64,000 bases of DNA, taken from positions 1-64,000 of the forward strand of contig NZ_RJSG01000006.1 of the NCBI RefSeq assembly GCF_003725775.1. The letters run 5' to 3'. The position numbers were made by a program, and so were the translations under genes. The notes under the pieces are model-generated. The model saw nothing but the letters and a program-made list of their open reading frames with translations, did no database searches and was not told where the DNA came from. Shown here piece after piece: positions 17,587 through 25,628 of this stretch. Each line of letters opens with the position of its first letter. Positions within the stretch are counted from its first letter, which is position 1. This stretch comes from Nocardioides marmorisolisilvae. GTDB taxonomy: Bacteria; Actinomycetota; Actinomycetes; Propionibacteriales; Nocardioidaceae.

Positions 17587-17662
17587 TCCTTCGTGGCCGC
17601 GCCGGTAGCCCGCCCGGCCCTCCCTGCCGAGGCGGGCAACGTGTTTCTCGGGCCACGAAGGA
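17587..17662. other. Nested inverted repeats (possible structured RNA or terminator)
   Basis: Perfect 12-bp outer arms (TCCTTCGTGGCC at 17587-17598 and its complement at 17651-17662) enclose perfect 7-bp inner arms (GCCCGCC at 17608-17614 and GGCGGGC at 17631-17637). This would fold into a long two-part stem. It lies between the secreted-protein gene and the small membrane-protein gene, downstream of the latter. No poly-T run follows, so it is not a classic terminator. The rest of 17381-17674 shows nothing else I can support. Confidence 0.5.
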
Positions 17663-17674
17663 GAGCCGACAGGC

Positions 17675-17788
17675 TCAGGAGAGAGTGCGGTGACGCCCTT
17701 CCGCGCGGGCCTCGACCCGCATCGGGCGCCGCAGGCTCAGGACGCCGACGACGATGAGAAGGACTCCGATGCCAATACCAACAGCCAC
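17675..17788 (-). CDS. Small 37-residue single-pass membrane protein
   Basis: A very short reading frame: GTG start with a GGGGGC ribosome site about six bases upstream, then MAVGIGIGVLLIVVGVLSL, one transmembrane helix, then a basic tail with RRPMR and RTLS. The Gly/Val/Ile helix at the extreme N-terminus resembles tiny actinobacterial membrane proteins of the DUF6458 kind, a loose comparison. It sits in an otherwise gene-free 540-bp stretch, which makes it more believable. Function unknown. Confidence 0.5.
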   Translation of the reverse strand: MAVGIGIGVLLIVVGVLSLRRPMRVEARAEGRHRTLS

Positions 17789-17888
17789 GTGTTGCCCCCG
17801 TTTGGCGAGTAGGTAGCGGTGCCCGAACCCCGCTCATTGCGGGGATGAAACGGGTCCGGAGGAAGTTCGTGACGCCGTTGCATCCAAC

Positions 17889-17904
17889 TAGGACCGAAAG
17901 TCCC
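17889..17904 (-). promoter_or_regulatory. DevR/DosR-box-like element
   Basis: On the minus strand the sequence is GGGACTTTCGGTCCTA, close to the GGGACTTTNGNCCCTA pattern bound by DevR/DosR-type regulators under hypoxia. It lies about 100 bases upstream of the 37-residue gene and just after the acetyltransferase stop. It is a single motif match, so it may be chance. Confidence 0.35.
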
Positions 17905-17923
17905 ACCGGCTCGGACCGGGTGT

Positions 17924-18511
17924 CTATGACTCGATCGGGCTAGTTCCGGAACCAGGGACTGCTCGCGGGTTCTCCAAGGTGCGGATCAGCTTGGCCGGTG
18001 AACCGGCGACCAGCGTGTAGGGCTCGACGTCCTTGTTGACCAGCGACTGGGCTCCGATGATCGCCCCGTCACCGACGGTCACCGGGCCCATCACGTAGGC
18101 ATCCAGGCCGATGGTCACGTCGTCCCCGAGCACGGGGCAGGCCGTCCCGGGGGTGACCCCGCGGCCCAGGTCCCCGGCGATCGTGCAGCCGTGGTGGATG
18201 CGCAGGTTGGACCCGATCACGACGCCAGGACCGATGACGACCTTCTGGCTGTGCACGATGCAGAGTCCCGGGCCGATCTTCACCGACGGGTGGATCTCGG
18301 TGCCGGCCCAGATGATCGCGAACGTGCGCAGCGGGAACGCCAGCGGCAGCGTCAGCGGGAACTTGTAGAGCGCTGCGGAGATCCGGTACAGCACGGTCAC
18401 GTGGATCGCCGGGGTGAAGAGCGCCTTGGCGACCACCCGGATCCAGTAGTTCAGGCCGGTGAAGTTCGGGTGGACGTGCGATCGCAGGTCGGCCGTTACG
18501 TTCCGGAACAC
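17924..18511 (-). CDS. Serine O-acetyltransferase-like hexapeptide-repeat protein
   Basis: A 195-residue left-handed beta-helix acyltransferase related to CysE. The N-terminal helical part is followed by hexapeptide repeats from about residue 70 (IHPSVKIGPGLCIVHSQKVVIGPGVVIG), the loop with HHGCTIAG, then VTIGLDAYVMGPVTVGDGAIIGAQSLVNKDV and a C-terminal AGSPAKLI, typical of the family. Serine acetylation for cysteine synthesis is possible, but the shortened N-terminus also fits acetyltransferases of surface-polymer synthesis. No cysK gene is nearby, so the substrate remains open. Confidence 0.82.
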   Translation of the reverse strand: MFRNVTADLRSHVHPNFTGLNYWIRVVAKALFTPAIHVTVLYRISAALYKFPLTLPLAFPLRTFAIIWAGTEIHPSVKIGPGLCIVHSQKVVIGPGVVIGSNLRIHHGCTIAGDLGRGVTPGTACPVLGDDVTIGLDAYVMGPVTVGDGAIIGAQSLVNKDVEPYTLVAGSPAKLIRTLENPRAVPGSGTSPIES

Positions 18512-18535
18512 GGTCGTCAGCGTATCGGGAGCGGG

Positions 18536-18982
18536 TCAGCCGATGGCCGAAATGGTCCGGGTCACGATGTCCTTGGTCGGCGCACCCACGGCGCGGGTCA
18601 CCTCGCGTCCGCTCGCATCAAGGATCAGCGTGGTCGGCGTACGGGTGATCCCGGTACGCCGCACCAGGTCGAGGTGCTGCTCGGCGTCGATCTCCACGTG
18701 GGAGACGCCCTCGTCGGCAGCAGCGACGTCGGCGAGGATCCGCCGGGTCGCACGGCACGGCGCGCAGAAGGCGGAGGAGAACTGGACGAAGGTGACCCGC
18801 TCCCCGAGCTGGTCGGCCCACGGCGTGCCGTCGAGGACCGACGTTGCGGGGGCCTCCTGGTCCTCGGTGACCCCGCGCAGCTTGTGCGTGCCACGGAAGT
18901 GCCCGTCCGTCAGCGCGCGGTAGGCCCCGAACGCGACCGCCAGTACGACGGCCACGACGACGACCCAGGCTCCGCTGCTCAT
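18536..18982 (-). CDS. Membrane-anchored thioredoxin-like protein
   Basis: A 148-residue protein with an N-terminal transmembrane anchor (about residues 5-22) and a thioredoxin fold. The redox motif is CAPC in FVQFSSAFCAPCRATRR (about 72-75), and the cis-proline is in RTPTTLIL (about 116). It most likely reduces or exchanges disulfides on the outer face of the membrane, or acts as a thiol carrier. It stands alone between the acetyltransferase and thiolase genes, so no partner can be named. Confidence 0.83.
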   Translation of the reverse strand: MSSGAWVVVVAVVLAVAFGAYRALTDGHFRGTHKLRGVTEDQEAPATSVLDGTPWADQLGERVTFVQFSSAFCAPCRATRRILADVAAADEGVSHVEIDAEQHLDLVRRTGITRTPTTLILDASGREVTRAVGAPTKDIVTRTISAIG

Positions 18983-19053
18983 GGTGTGCTCAATCGATCG
19001 GTGGGCGGGAACATTCCGCGAAACGCTACAAGGTTAGTGCACTTTCGGGACCC

Positions 19054-20226
19054 TCAGAGCCGCTCGATGATGGTCGCGTTCGCGAGGCCGCCGGCCTCGC
19101 ACATCACCTGGAGCCCGTAGCGACCCTCGCGCTGCTCCAGCACGTTGAGCAGCGTCGTGGTGAGCCGGGCACCGGAGGCTCCCAGCGGGTGGCCGATCGC
19201 GATCGCACCGCCGTTGACGTTGACCTTGTCCAGATCAGCACCGGTCTCCGCCTGCCAGGCGAGCACGACGGACGCGAAGGCCTCGTTCACCTCGAAGGCA
19301 TCGATGTCCTCGATGGTCAGGCCCGCGCGAGCCAGCACGTTCTCGGTCGCCGGGATGATCCCGGTGAGCATCAGGATCGGGTCGTCGCCGACCACGGCAA
19401 AGGAGTGCACTCGCGCTCGCGGCTTCAGCCCGAGTCGCGACGCGGCGTCCTCGCTGGTCACCAGCACCGCGGCCGCGCCGTCGTTGACCGGCGAGCTGTT
19501 GCCCGCGGTCACCTTCCAGTCGATCTCCGGGTACGCGGTCGCCCAGTCCTCGGACCAGAAGGCGGGCTTGAGCCCGGCCAGCACCTCGGCGGTCGTTGCG
19601 GGGCGGATCGTCTCGTCGGTGAGCAGGTCGTTGACGAACGTGACCTGGCTGTCGAAGAGGCCGTCCTTCCAGGCCCGTGCAGCGCGCTCGTGCGAGGTCG
19701 CGGAGAACTCGTCGAGCTGCGCGCGCGACAGGTTCCACTTCTTCGCGATCAGCTCGGCGCTGATGCCCTGAGGCACCAGGCCCCGCTGCTCGGCGTACCG
19801 GGCGTGCACCTGCGGCCCGGCGAAGTCCTTGCCGAGCGTCTGGCTCCCGATCGGGATCCGGCTCATCGACTCGATGCCGGAGGCAACGGCGACGTCGTAC
19901 GCGCCGGCGATCACGCCCTGGGCCGCGAAGTGCAGGGCCTGCTGGCTGCTGCCGCACTGCCGGTCGACGGTCACGCCGGGCACCGACTCCGGGTATCCCG
20001 CCGCGAGCAACGCCCAGCGTGCGGTGTTCCCGGACTGCTCGCCGACCTGCCCGACCGCGCCGCTGATGACGTCGTCGATCTCGGCCGGGTCGAGGTCGTT
20101 GCGCTCGGCAATCGCCCGCAGTGCCTGTGCGTGCAGGTCGACCGGGTGGATCTCGGAGTACGCGCCTCCGGGCTTCCCCTTCGCCAGGGGCGTGCGGACG
20201 GCGTCCACGATCACTGCTGAATTCAT
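19054..20226 (-). CDS. Acetyl-CoA C-acyltransferase (thiolase)
   Basis: A 390-residue thiolase. The acyl-accepting Cys is in DRQCGSSQQA (about residue 90). The second catalytic pair is in NEAFA (about 320), GHPLGASGAR (about 350) and the CEAGG loop (about 380), where many homologues have CxGGG. It degrades 3-ketoacyl-CoA, or condenses acyl-CoA, in the cytoplasm. The SDR gene at 20242 lies 15 bases upstream on the same strand. This pair could belong to fatty-acid or alkane-derived acid metabolism, but no other beta-oxidation gene is close. Confidence 0.93.
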   Translation of the reverse strand: MNSAVIVDAVRTPLAKGKPGGAYSEIHPVDLHAQALRAIAERNDLDPAEIDDVISGAVGQVGEQSGNTARWALLAAGYPESVPGVTVDRQCGSSQQALHFAAQGVIAGAYDVAVASGIESMSRIPIGSQTLGKDFAGPQVHARYAEQRGLVPQGISAELIAKKWNLSRAQLDEFSATSHERAARAWKDGLFDSQVTFVNDLLTDETIRPATTAEVLAGLKPAFWSEDWATAYPEIDWKVTAGNSSPVNDGAAAVLVTSEDAASRLGLKPRARVHSFAVVGDDPILMLTGIIPATENVLARAGLTIEDIDAFEVNEAFASVVLAWQAETGADLDKVNVNGGAIAIGHPLGASGARLTTTLLNVLEQREGRYGLQVMCEAGGLANATIIERL

Positions 20227-20241
20227 GGTGCTACCTCCTCG

Positions 20242-20931
20242 TCAGGCCGCCGGCGCCCCGAAGGCACCGATGGTGTTGTTGGACAGCCCGGCCCTGACGG
20301 CCAGGCTCGTCTCGTCGGCCAGCGCCTCGTCCTGCCCCGCCTCGAGCGCGTCGTAGATCCGCGCGACGATGTCGGCCGGGTCCGCCTTCGGCACGTCGAG
20401 GCCCGCCGTCATGGGGGTGTCGGTGTAGCCGAGGTGTGCCCCGAGCACCTGCGTGCTCTGGCCCGCGAGCTCGACGCGCAGGCTGTTGGTCAGCCCCCAG
20501 AAGGCCGCCTTGGTGACGCTGTACGCGCCGGGGATCGCGATCCAGCTCAGCGCCGAGTGCACGTCGACGACCGCGCCGCCCTCGAGGCCGGGTGCGAAGG
20601 CCCGGGTGAGCTCGAGCGGTCCGAAGAGGTTGGTCTCGAAGGTTTCCCGGATCTCCTCGATCGGCGAGGCCAGCAGCGACCCCGCACCGGTGATCCCGGC
20701 GTTGTTGACCAGCACGGTGACATCTGCCGCGGCCTCGGCCGCGGCGCTGATCGAGGCGGCATCGGTCACGTCCAGACGAAGAGCGACCACGCGCTCGTCA
20801 CTCCAGCTGTCCGGCCGACGTGCGGCGGCGTAGACCTTGGTCGCGCCACGCTCCAGCGCCTGGTTGACGAACTCCCGACCCAGACCACCGTTCGCCCCGG
20901 TCACCAGGACGACGCTTCCCGCGAGCTCCAT
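20242..20931 (-). CDS. SDR family oxidoreductase
   Basis: A 229-residue short-chain dehydrogenase. TGANGGLG at about residues 11-18 binds NAD(P), NNAGI lies near 76, the catalytic Ser is in VHSALSW, and YSVTK holds the Tyr/Lys pair (about 137-141). The ATG is preceded by AGAGGAG. It heads a two-gene unit with the thiolase and is divergent from an HxlR regulator; a paired operator lies between, so HxlR control is likely. Substrate unknown; HxlR-controlled SDRs often deal with reactive carbonyls or quinones. Confidence 0.9.
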   Translation of the reverse strand: MELAGSVVLVTGANGGLGREFVNQALERGATKVYAAARRPDSWSDERVVALRLDVTDAASISAAAEAAADVTVLVNNAGITGAGSLLASPIEEIRETFETNLFGPLELTRAFAPGLEGGAVVDVHSALSWIAIPGAYSVTKAAFWGLTNSLRVELAGQSTQVLGAHLGYTDTPMTAGLDVPKADPADIVARIYDALEAGQDEALADETSLAVRAGLSNNTIGAFGAPAA

Positions 20932-20969
20932 GACTGTATCTCCTCTTGTCGTTGTGCTGGCTTCGGAAC

Positions 20970-21022
20970 TTTGAAGTCAGGTCTGATGACGTTAACATCT
21001 GACTACAAGCATTTGAAGTCAG
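20970..21022. promoter_or_regulatory. HxlR operator: paired TTTGAAGTCAG sites
   Basis: TTTGAAGTCAG occurs twice (20970-20980, 21012-21022). The second copy pairs with CTGACTACAA (20999-21008) as a near-perfect inverted repeat with a GCAT-containing spacer. It lies in the gap between the divergent SDR and HxlR genes, ending 13 bases before the HxlR start, and is AT-rich compared with the surroundings. It probably allows HxlR to control both itself and the SDR-thiolase unit. Confidence 0.6.
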
Positions 21023-21035
21023 AGACAGGTGTGAG

Positions 21036-21512
21036 GTGGGCGACATGGAGCTGCAACCGCCGTTGGACGACCGGACCCGGTGGTCGGCGATCGGCCAGTG
21101 CCCGATCGAGAAGGCGATGGGGCTCGTCGGCTCTCGTCCCGCGATGCTGCTGCTGCGCGAGGCGCACTACGGGACCCAGCGCTTCGACGACTTCGTCGAG
21201 CGGGTCGGGATCGCGCCGGCGACGGCGGCCGCGCACCTGCGGGCACTGACCGAAGCCGGGCTGCTGGAGCGTGCGACGTACCAGGAGCCCGGGGACCGGG
21301 CCCGCGAGGGCTACTCACTCACCCGGGCGGGATCGGACCTGATGCCGGTGGTCATCGGACTCTTCGAGTGGGGCGTCCGGTACGCCGACGGCAACGACGC
21401 GCTCGAGTACTCCCACGTGGGGTGTGGCGCCCCGGTCACCGTCAACGTCGCCTGCGCCGAGGGACACCTGCTGTCGAGCGACGAGGTCGCGGTGCGGGTC
21501 GCGCACGACTGA
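21036..21512 (+). CDS. HxlR family transcriptional regulator
   Basis: A 158-residue winged-helix regulator. The family signature CPIEKAMGLVGSRPAMLLLREAHYG is at about 22-47, with the Cys that some members use as a redox or aldehyde sensor. It is followed by RFDDFVERVGIAPATAAAHLRALTEAGLLER. A C-terminal stretch with two more cysteines (VGCGAPVTVNVACAEGH) goes beyond the minimal HxlR length and may bind metal or sense redox state. The GTG at 21036 or the ATG nine bases on could be the start. Divergent from the SDR. Confidence 0.9.
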   Translation: MGDMELQPPLDDRTRWSAIGQCPIEKAMGLVGSRPAMLLLREAHYGTQRFDDFVERVGIAPATAAAHLRALTEAGLLERATYQEPGDRAREGYSLTRAGSDLMPVVIGLFEWGVRYADGNDALEYSHVGCGAPVTVNVACAEGHLLSSDEVAVRVAHD

Positions 21513-21527
21513 CGGTCGCCAACGACA

Positions 21528-21555
21528 AAGGCCCCGAGGAGAACCTCGGGGCCTT
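21528..21555 (+). terminator. Rho-independent terminator of the HxlR gene
   Basis: Twelve-base perfect arms (AAGGCCCCGAGG and its complement) with a four-base loop, 15 bases after the HxlR stop. The A-start and T-end make it usable in both directions. It marks the last piece of ordinary chromosome before the island. Confidence 0.85.
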
Positions 21556-21558
21556 CAC

Positions 21559-21573
21559 ACGTGCGCGAGGGGG
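21559..21573. repeat. Left attachment-site repeat of the tRNA-Leu island
   Basis: ACGTGCGCGAGGGGG, identical over 15 bases to 25694-25708, the 3' end of tRNA-Leu plus flank. A degenerate T-arm (GAAC and CC still aligned) follows, then a short hairpin ACGGGG/CCCCGT like the one beside the tRNA. Confidence 0.75.
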
Positions 21574-21688
21574 CGATAGAACACCGAGACACGGGGAAAT
21601 CCCCGTTCGGGGTGTGTGAACCCGCAGGTCGGTCGACAGTAGAACCAGGCTCCAGCAGCGTGCAGGGGGTCTGCTCTACGGTTTCGGG

Positions 21689-22657
21689 GTGACTCTTCTG
21701 GAGACGTACTTCGAGCTTCCGCACACGGTCGGGGTCGCGTTCACCACCCTTGGTACCGACTTCACCTGCGACGTCGACCGGATGCCGGTCACGATCCGTT
21801 TTCCGCGCGCTGAGCACACACGGAACTGGCCGCTGCTGGTGCCGCCGGCGTTCGTGAACGTGTTCTCCGATGACGGCTTGTCCAAGCTCCTCGACAAGGT
21901 CGAGTGGGGTTCGGAGTCCGGCACCTCCGGTGATGACCCAGCGACGAAGCACGCTTGGGTCTCTGCCGTCGGCCTCGCCACCGAAGCGGCCGACGGTCAG
22001 GAGCAGGAGGTGGCGGACCGGCTCATTGACGCCATGGACGAGTGGTGGCCCAACGTGTGTGACTGGATTGAGGTCCTGACCCGGCAGGTGCACTCCGGTC
22101 CGAGCAAGACGCTCATCCTCGGGCCGCATCACCCGGTCTGGGCCAGGACCGATGGTGCCGTCGAAAGGTTGTACCGGCAGGGCCCGGCCAGCATCACCGT
22201 CCGCCGGAACAACGGTCCGGATGCTCCCACTGCATTGGGTGCTCACGAGTTCGAAGCCGCCTTGCGCAACGCCGCGGTTGGTCCTCCCCCGCTGGAGTGG
22301 CTGTTGGTTCGCGATGCCCGACTCGCCCACGAGAACGCGTCTCGGAGAGTTGCTGTCATCGACGCCGGCACCGCGACAGAGCTCGCCATCTCGAAGCTAC
22401 TGAAGGACCAGGTAGCCGGCTTGCCAGACGTCGTTGTCGAGCAGCTCCTCGCAGGGCATCGCATGTTGGGCGCCAGCGCCAAGCTATTGAAGAAGCTCGG
22501 CGGGACGTCGCCCGAGAACACCACCAAGGACCTCATCGAGCCCCGCAACAAAGCCGCGCACCAGGGATGGGTCCCCTCGGCCAAGGAGTCGTACACCGCG
22601 CTCATGGTCGCGGTCGAGATCGTGGACGCCGCCTACCCGCTCAGTTCGTTCGTCTGA
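21689..22657 (+). CDS. Island protein with C-terminal HEPN-like domain
   Basis: A 322-residue soluble protein of unknown function. The N-terminal ~180 residues look like a beta-rich domain. The C-terminal ~110 residues are helical (RDARLAHENASRRVAVIDAGTATELAI..., then EPRNKAAHQGW). RNKAAH fits the R-x4-H motif of HEPN domains, many of which are RNases in toxin and defence systems. The HEPN assignment is by motif only. The GTG start lies near the left attachment site and has no strong ribosome site. Codons are mixed, unlike neighbouring chromosomal genes. Confidence 0.65.
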   Translation: MTLLETYFELPHTVGVAFTTLGTDFTCDVDRMPVTIRFPRAEHTRNWPLLVPPAFVNVFSDDGLSKLLDKVEWGSESGTSGDDPATKHAWVSAVGLATEAADGQEQEVADRLIDAMDEWWPNVCDWIEVLTRQVHSGPSKTLILGPHHPVWARTDGAVERLYRQGPASITVRRNNGPDAPTALGAHEFEAALRNAAVGPPPLEWLLVRDARLAHENASRRVAVIDAGTATELAISKLLKDQVAGLPDVVVEQLLAGHRMLGASAKLLKKLGGTSPENTTKDLIEPRNKAAHQGWVPSAKESYTALMVAVEIVDAAYPLSSFV

Positions 22658-22710
22658 TCGAGCACATTGGTTGTCTTGACTACTTTTGTTGTCTCGTCCA
22701 CACTGGTTGC

Positions 22711-23169
22711 ATGACCACTGAGATGATCACGAACGCCGTGGAGCAGGTCCGGCTCGCGCACGAAGGGTTCCTCGCCTCCGACGCGCGCCGGCAGGCAGCT
22801 GTCCTCGAGGCCCGCAGGGTCGGGGCGAGCTGGACCGCCATCGCCGACGTCATCGGCACGACTAAGCAGGGCGCCCGCCAGCGGTACGTCGGTGCCGAGG
22901 AGATCGGGAAGATGGCCGCGATGCTCGACGACCGGCTGAAGGTGTACGCCCAGGGGCAGGGTCATCTGCTGACGTACGCCGAGGCGCTCGAGCTCGCCAT
23001 CTCGCGCGGCGTCCTGTCCGAGCACCAGGGTAAGTCGGTCCGTGCCGTGTACGAGGCGCACGCCGAAGCGTCCCGCGGGAACCTGGTGCCGTCGAAGAAC
23101 GCCGACCTGCTTGCCACGGACTGCATCTCGATCTCCGCCAAGCTGTTCAGCGCTGCTCCGAGCGTCTAG
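22711..23169 (+). CDS. Island HTH-domain protein
   Basis: A 152-residue soluble protein. After a helix (MITNAVEQVRLAHEGFLASDARRQAAVLEARR) there is a sigma-like helix-turn-helix, VGASWTAIADVIGTTKQGARQRY (about residues 37-59), and a helical C-terminal half with no recognised fold. A possible promoter (TTGACT, 17 bases, CACACT) ends seven bases before the ATG, so the message may be leaderless. It could bind DNA and control the adjacent HEPN-like gene. Function not known. Confidence 0.62.
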   Translation: MTTEMITNAVEQVRLAHEGFLASDARRQAAVLEARRVGASWTAIADVIGTTKQGARQRYVGAEEIGKMAAMLDDRLKVYAQGQGHLLTYAEALELAISRGVLSEHQGKSVRAVYEAHAEASRGNLVPSKNADLLATDCISISAKLFSAAPSV

Positions 23170-23259
23170 CTCCGCGGCCGCCGTTCAGTAGAGGGGCCGT
23201 ACAGCAGCGACGCGAGGGCGTCTTCGCCGCGGAGACGTTCCGTCGGTTGCTGGCATCGT

Positions 23260-24360
23260 CTAGTCGAACGAGAGCTTGGGTTTGTCGTCGGTGCCCGAGG
23301 CGAGGATGTCCGCGGTGACGTCGGCAACGATGCGGCGGGCGGTGAGGATGCCGTCCAGGTCGATCTCGTGGGCGGCAAGGAGGTCGGTTGCCTTCCCGAG
23401 GAGTTGCGGTGACTCTGCACGTCCGAGTTCGCCCGGTTCGGGGAGGCCCCACATCGAAAGCTGCTGGTTGGCTCGCCGGTAGGACGCTTGGGACAGCTTG
23501 CCGAGGGCGTGGGCTCGGAACACGAGGGCTCGCAGGCTGACGCCCCAGTCCCTCTTGAGTTGGTGGAACGTGGGCCAGTCGATGCGGCGGGGGAGCAGTG
23601 GCCCGATCTCGGCGGCCGGCATCAGGAACTCGGCTGCGAAGGCGTGGGCTTGGTTCTCGATGATCTTCGACCCGGGCTCGGTGTCGGGGTGAAGGATCAG
23701 GTGGCCGAGTTCGTGTGCGGCATCGAACCGACTGCGTGCACGGTCGTCACTACCGGGGTTCAGGAACACGAGCGGTCGGTGGCCGGCGTTGGTGGAGAAC
23801 GCATCGACCTTCCGGTCGGTGTGGATAGGTAGGCGCAGGGTCACGATGCCGTGGGACTCGAGCAGCTGAACCATGTTCCCGATGGGGCCGGAGGGCACGC
23901 CCCACGCGGACTTCACCTCCGCGACGGCGGCGCCAATTGTCTCGGTGGTGATGTCCTCGGGGACAGCGAAGTCGGGTAGTTCGGTGGTCGGGAGTTCGAC
24001 GTAGTCCTCGATGAGCTGGACGATCTCGAGACTGAGCTCGCCGTACGCGAGCGCACGTTCCCTTTCGACCGCGGACGTGGAGCGCAGTGAGCGGAAGTGC
24101 GCGTCCGATGCTGGGAGCAGCGTCAGCGGGTGGCCTGCACCGAAGAACTCACGCGGCATCCCCAGCGCCATGCAGATCTTCGCGAGGACCGCCTGGGACG
24201 GGTTCGCCGGGCCCTTCTCAAACTGAGCGATGGCGGTGGGCGTGAGGTCCACTTCGCGGGCCAGCGCCGACTTCGTCTTCCCACGGAGGCGGCGGGCAAC
24301 GGTCAGCCGCGTTCCGTCGAAGTCGGTCGAGGCGGCTGGCTGCTTTACGGGGCCGTTCAC
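23260..24360 (-). CDS. HTH-XRE protein with ImmA/IrrE metallopeptidase domain
   Basis: A 366-residue fusion of an XRE helix-turn-helix (about residues 18-70: RLRGKTKSALAREVDLTPTAIAQFEKG) to an ImmA/IrrE (DUF955) zinc peptidase domain. The catalytic motif HELGH lies at about 217-221 in RFDAAHELGHLILH, followed by the family segment ENQAHAFAAEFLMP. ImmA-type peptidases cleave repressors in mobile elements, and IrrE/PprI controls damage responses. The GTG start overlaps the stop of the upstream 251-residue gene (GTGA), so the two are co-translated. Probable role: regulated proteolysis of a partner. Confidence 0.88.
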   Translation of the reverse strand: MNGPVKQPAASTDFDGTRLTVARRLRGKTKSALAREVDLTPTAIAQFEKGPANPSQAVLAKICMALGMPREFFGAGHPLTLLPASDAHFRSLRSTSAVERERALAYGELSLEIVQLIEDYVELPTTELPDFAVPEDITTETIGAAVAEVKSAWGVPSGPIGNMVQLLESHGIVTLRLPIHTDRKVDAFSTNAGHRPLVFLNPGSDDRARSRFDAAHELGHLILHPDTEPGSKIIENQAHAFAAEFLMPAAEIGPLLPRRIDWPTFHQLKRDWGVSLRALVFRAHALGKLSQASYRRANQQLSMWGLPEPGELGRAESPQLLGKATDLLAAHEIDLDGILTARRIVADVTADILASGTDDKPKLSFD

Positions 24361-25112
24361 GCCTCACCCTCGGCCACCGGGCGCGGCTTCATCGCGATCT
24401 GGGGCTCGACGGCCGGCTGCTGGTCGAAGCTCGGGCCGTCGTACTTCGGGGTGCGGACCGGCTTGCTCGGGCTGTCGCCGGCTTCGTCGCGCCACAGCGG
24501 CGTCTTGGCCGCGAACGTCATGGTGGACCAGGAGACCGGGACGGTGAGCCAGGCCGAGGTCAGGCTGGCGTCGGGCTCGCCCGCCCAGACGACCATCATG
24601 CGGCGGACGACGCCGATCGGGGTGTCCTCGGGGAACTCGAGCTCGCTCTGGGTCTCGCTCTGGAGCATGGACCCGCCGAGGACGCGGGCGTTGTCCTTGG
24701 CGATGCCGTCACGGATCTGGCTCGAGGTCTCCCAGTTCGGGAACTGCTCCCAGATGGGGCTGCGGCCGTGGGCGTAGGGCACCTTCATGAGCACAATCTC
24801 GAGACCGGGCAGGTGCAGCGTCAGGACGCCGCGCGGGGTGGTGAACTGCAGGCCAGGGACGTCCCAGTGGTCCTCGGGGGCGGCGAGGTCGCCGCCCTGG
24901 ATGCGGCGGACGGCGATCTCACGGATGTTCTCGCTGCACTGGAAGCCGAGGGACTTGGTGGTGTCGCCGCGCTCCTCGGGCTCGTACCGCTCGAGGTTCG
25001 CACCCCAGACCTCGCTCACGAGGTCGCCGAGGACGCGGGTGAGCCCGACCTCGGTCATCAGCTCTGCCGCCGCGTATGCGGCCGTCTCGGCCGCCTCCAT
25101 CCGCTTGTTCAC
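24357..25112 (-). CDS. Unknown partner of the ImmA/IrrE protein
   Basis: Not recognised. A 251-residue soluble protein starting MNKRMEAAETAAYAAAELM, with a mixed alpha/beta core (VPGLQFTTPRGVLTLHLPGLEIVLMKVPYA, then PIGVVRRMMVVWAG) and a Pro-rich C-terminal tail. No catalytic motif is evident. It is the first gene of a two-gene unit whose second gene is the HTH-peptidase, with overlapping codons. That coupling suggests it may be the substrate, toxin or effector governed by the peptidase, an inference. Confidence 0.62.
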   Translation of the reverse strand: MNKRMEAAETAAYAAAELMTEVGLTRVLGDLVSEVWGANLERYEPEERGDTTKSLGFQCSENIREIAVRRIQGGDLAAPEDHWDVPGLQFTTPRGVLTLHLPGLEIVLMKVPYAHGRSPIWEQFPNWETSSQIRDGIAKDNARVLGGSMLQSETQSELEFPEDTPIGVVRRMMVVWAGEPDASLTSAWLTVPVSWSTMTFAAKTPLWRDEAGDSPSKPVRTPKYDGPSFDQQPAVEPQIAMKPRPVAEGEA

Positions 25113-25281
25113 GAACTCATGTAAGCACAGGCGCGACCGTTGCGTCGCGACGTGCGCTGGCGTGTTGCGACGATTTTGTTTGAAAGTGAAGCAGAAGTGT
25201 CGGTGGTGGGTGTGAGACTGGCGTTGCGGCAGATGCCGTCAGGGACCCAGAGCGGGCGCCTGCTTCCAGATGGAGGTTCAG

Positions 25282-25512
25282 ATGAGCAAGACCCCCGGGG
25301 TTCACGTGACCCCTCGAGATGACGGGCGGTGGAACGTCATCCGGGACAACGCGGACCGTGCCTCGTCGGTCCACGACACCCAGTCATCGGCCGAGCAGTC
25401 GGGCCGCGGCACCGCGAAGCGCGAAGGTGCAGAGTTCTTCCTTCACGGTCGCGACGGGCAGATCCGGGAGCGCGACTCCTACGGGAACGACCCGTTCCCG
25501 CCCCGCGGCTGA
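25282..25512 (+). CDS. DUF2188 domain protein
   Basis: A 76-residue protein of the DUF2188 family. The pattern GVHVTPRDDGRWNVI, a middle SSAEQSGRGTAKREGAE and the ending LHGRDGQIRERDSYGNDP are all in place. The family is small, widespread and uncharacterised. The ATG at 25282 is chosen because GGAGG lies six bases upstream. It is the last gene before the tRNA and may be island cargo or original chromosome. The ~170 bases upstream hold its promoter region and that of the divergent pair; nothing else is clear there. Confidence 0.82.
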   Translation: MSKTPGVHVTPRDDGRWNVIRDNADRASSVHDTQSSAEQSGRGTAKREGAEFFLHGRDGQIRERDSYGNDPFPPRG

Positions 25513-25628
25513 GCTGACGGTCGCAACCGGGCCGGTCTCGAGGAGCGAGACCTCCCCGGGCCCGGCTCGGTCACGTTCCGCCGGCACCGAGGACCAGCGA
25601 CGTCGTCCGTACCGACCCTGGAAACAGC

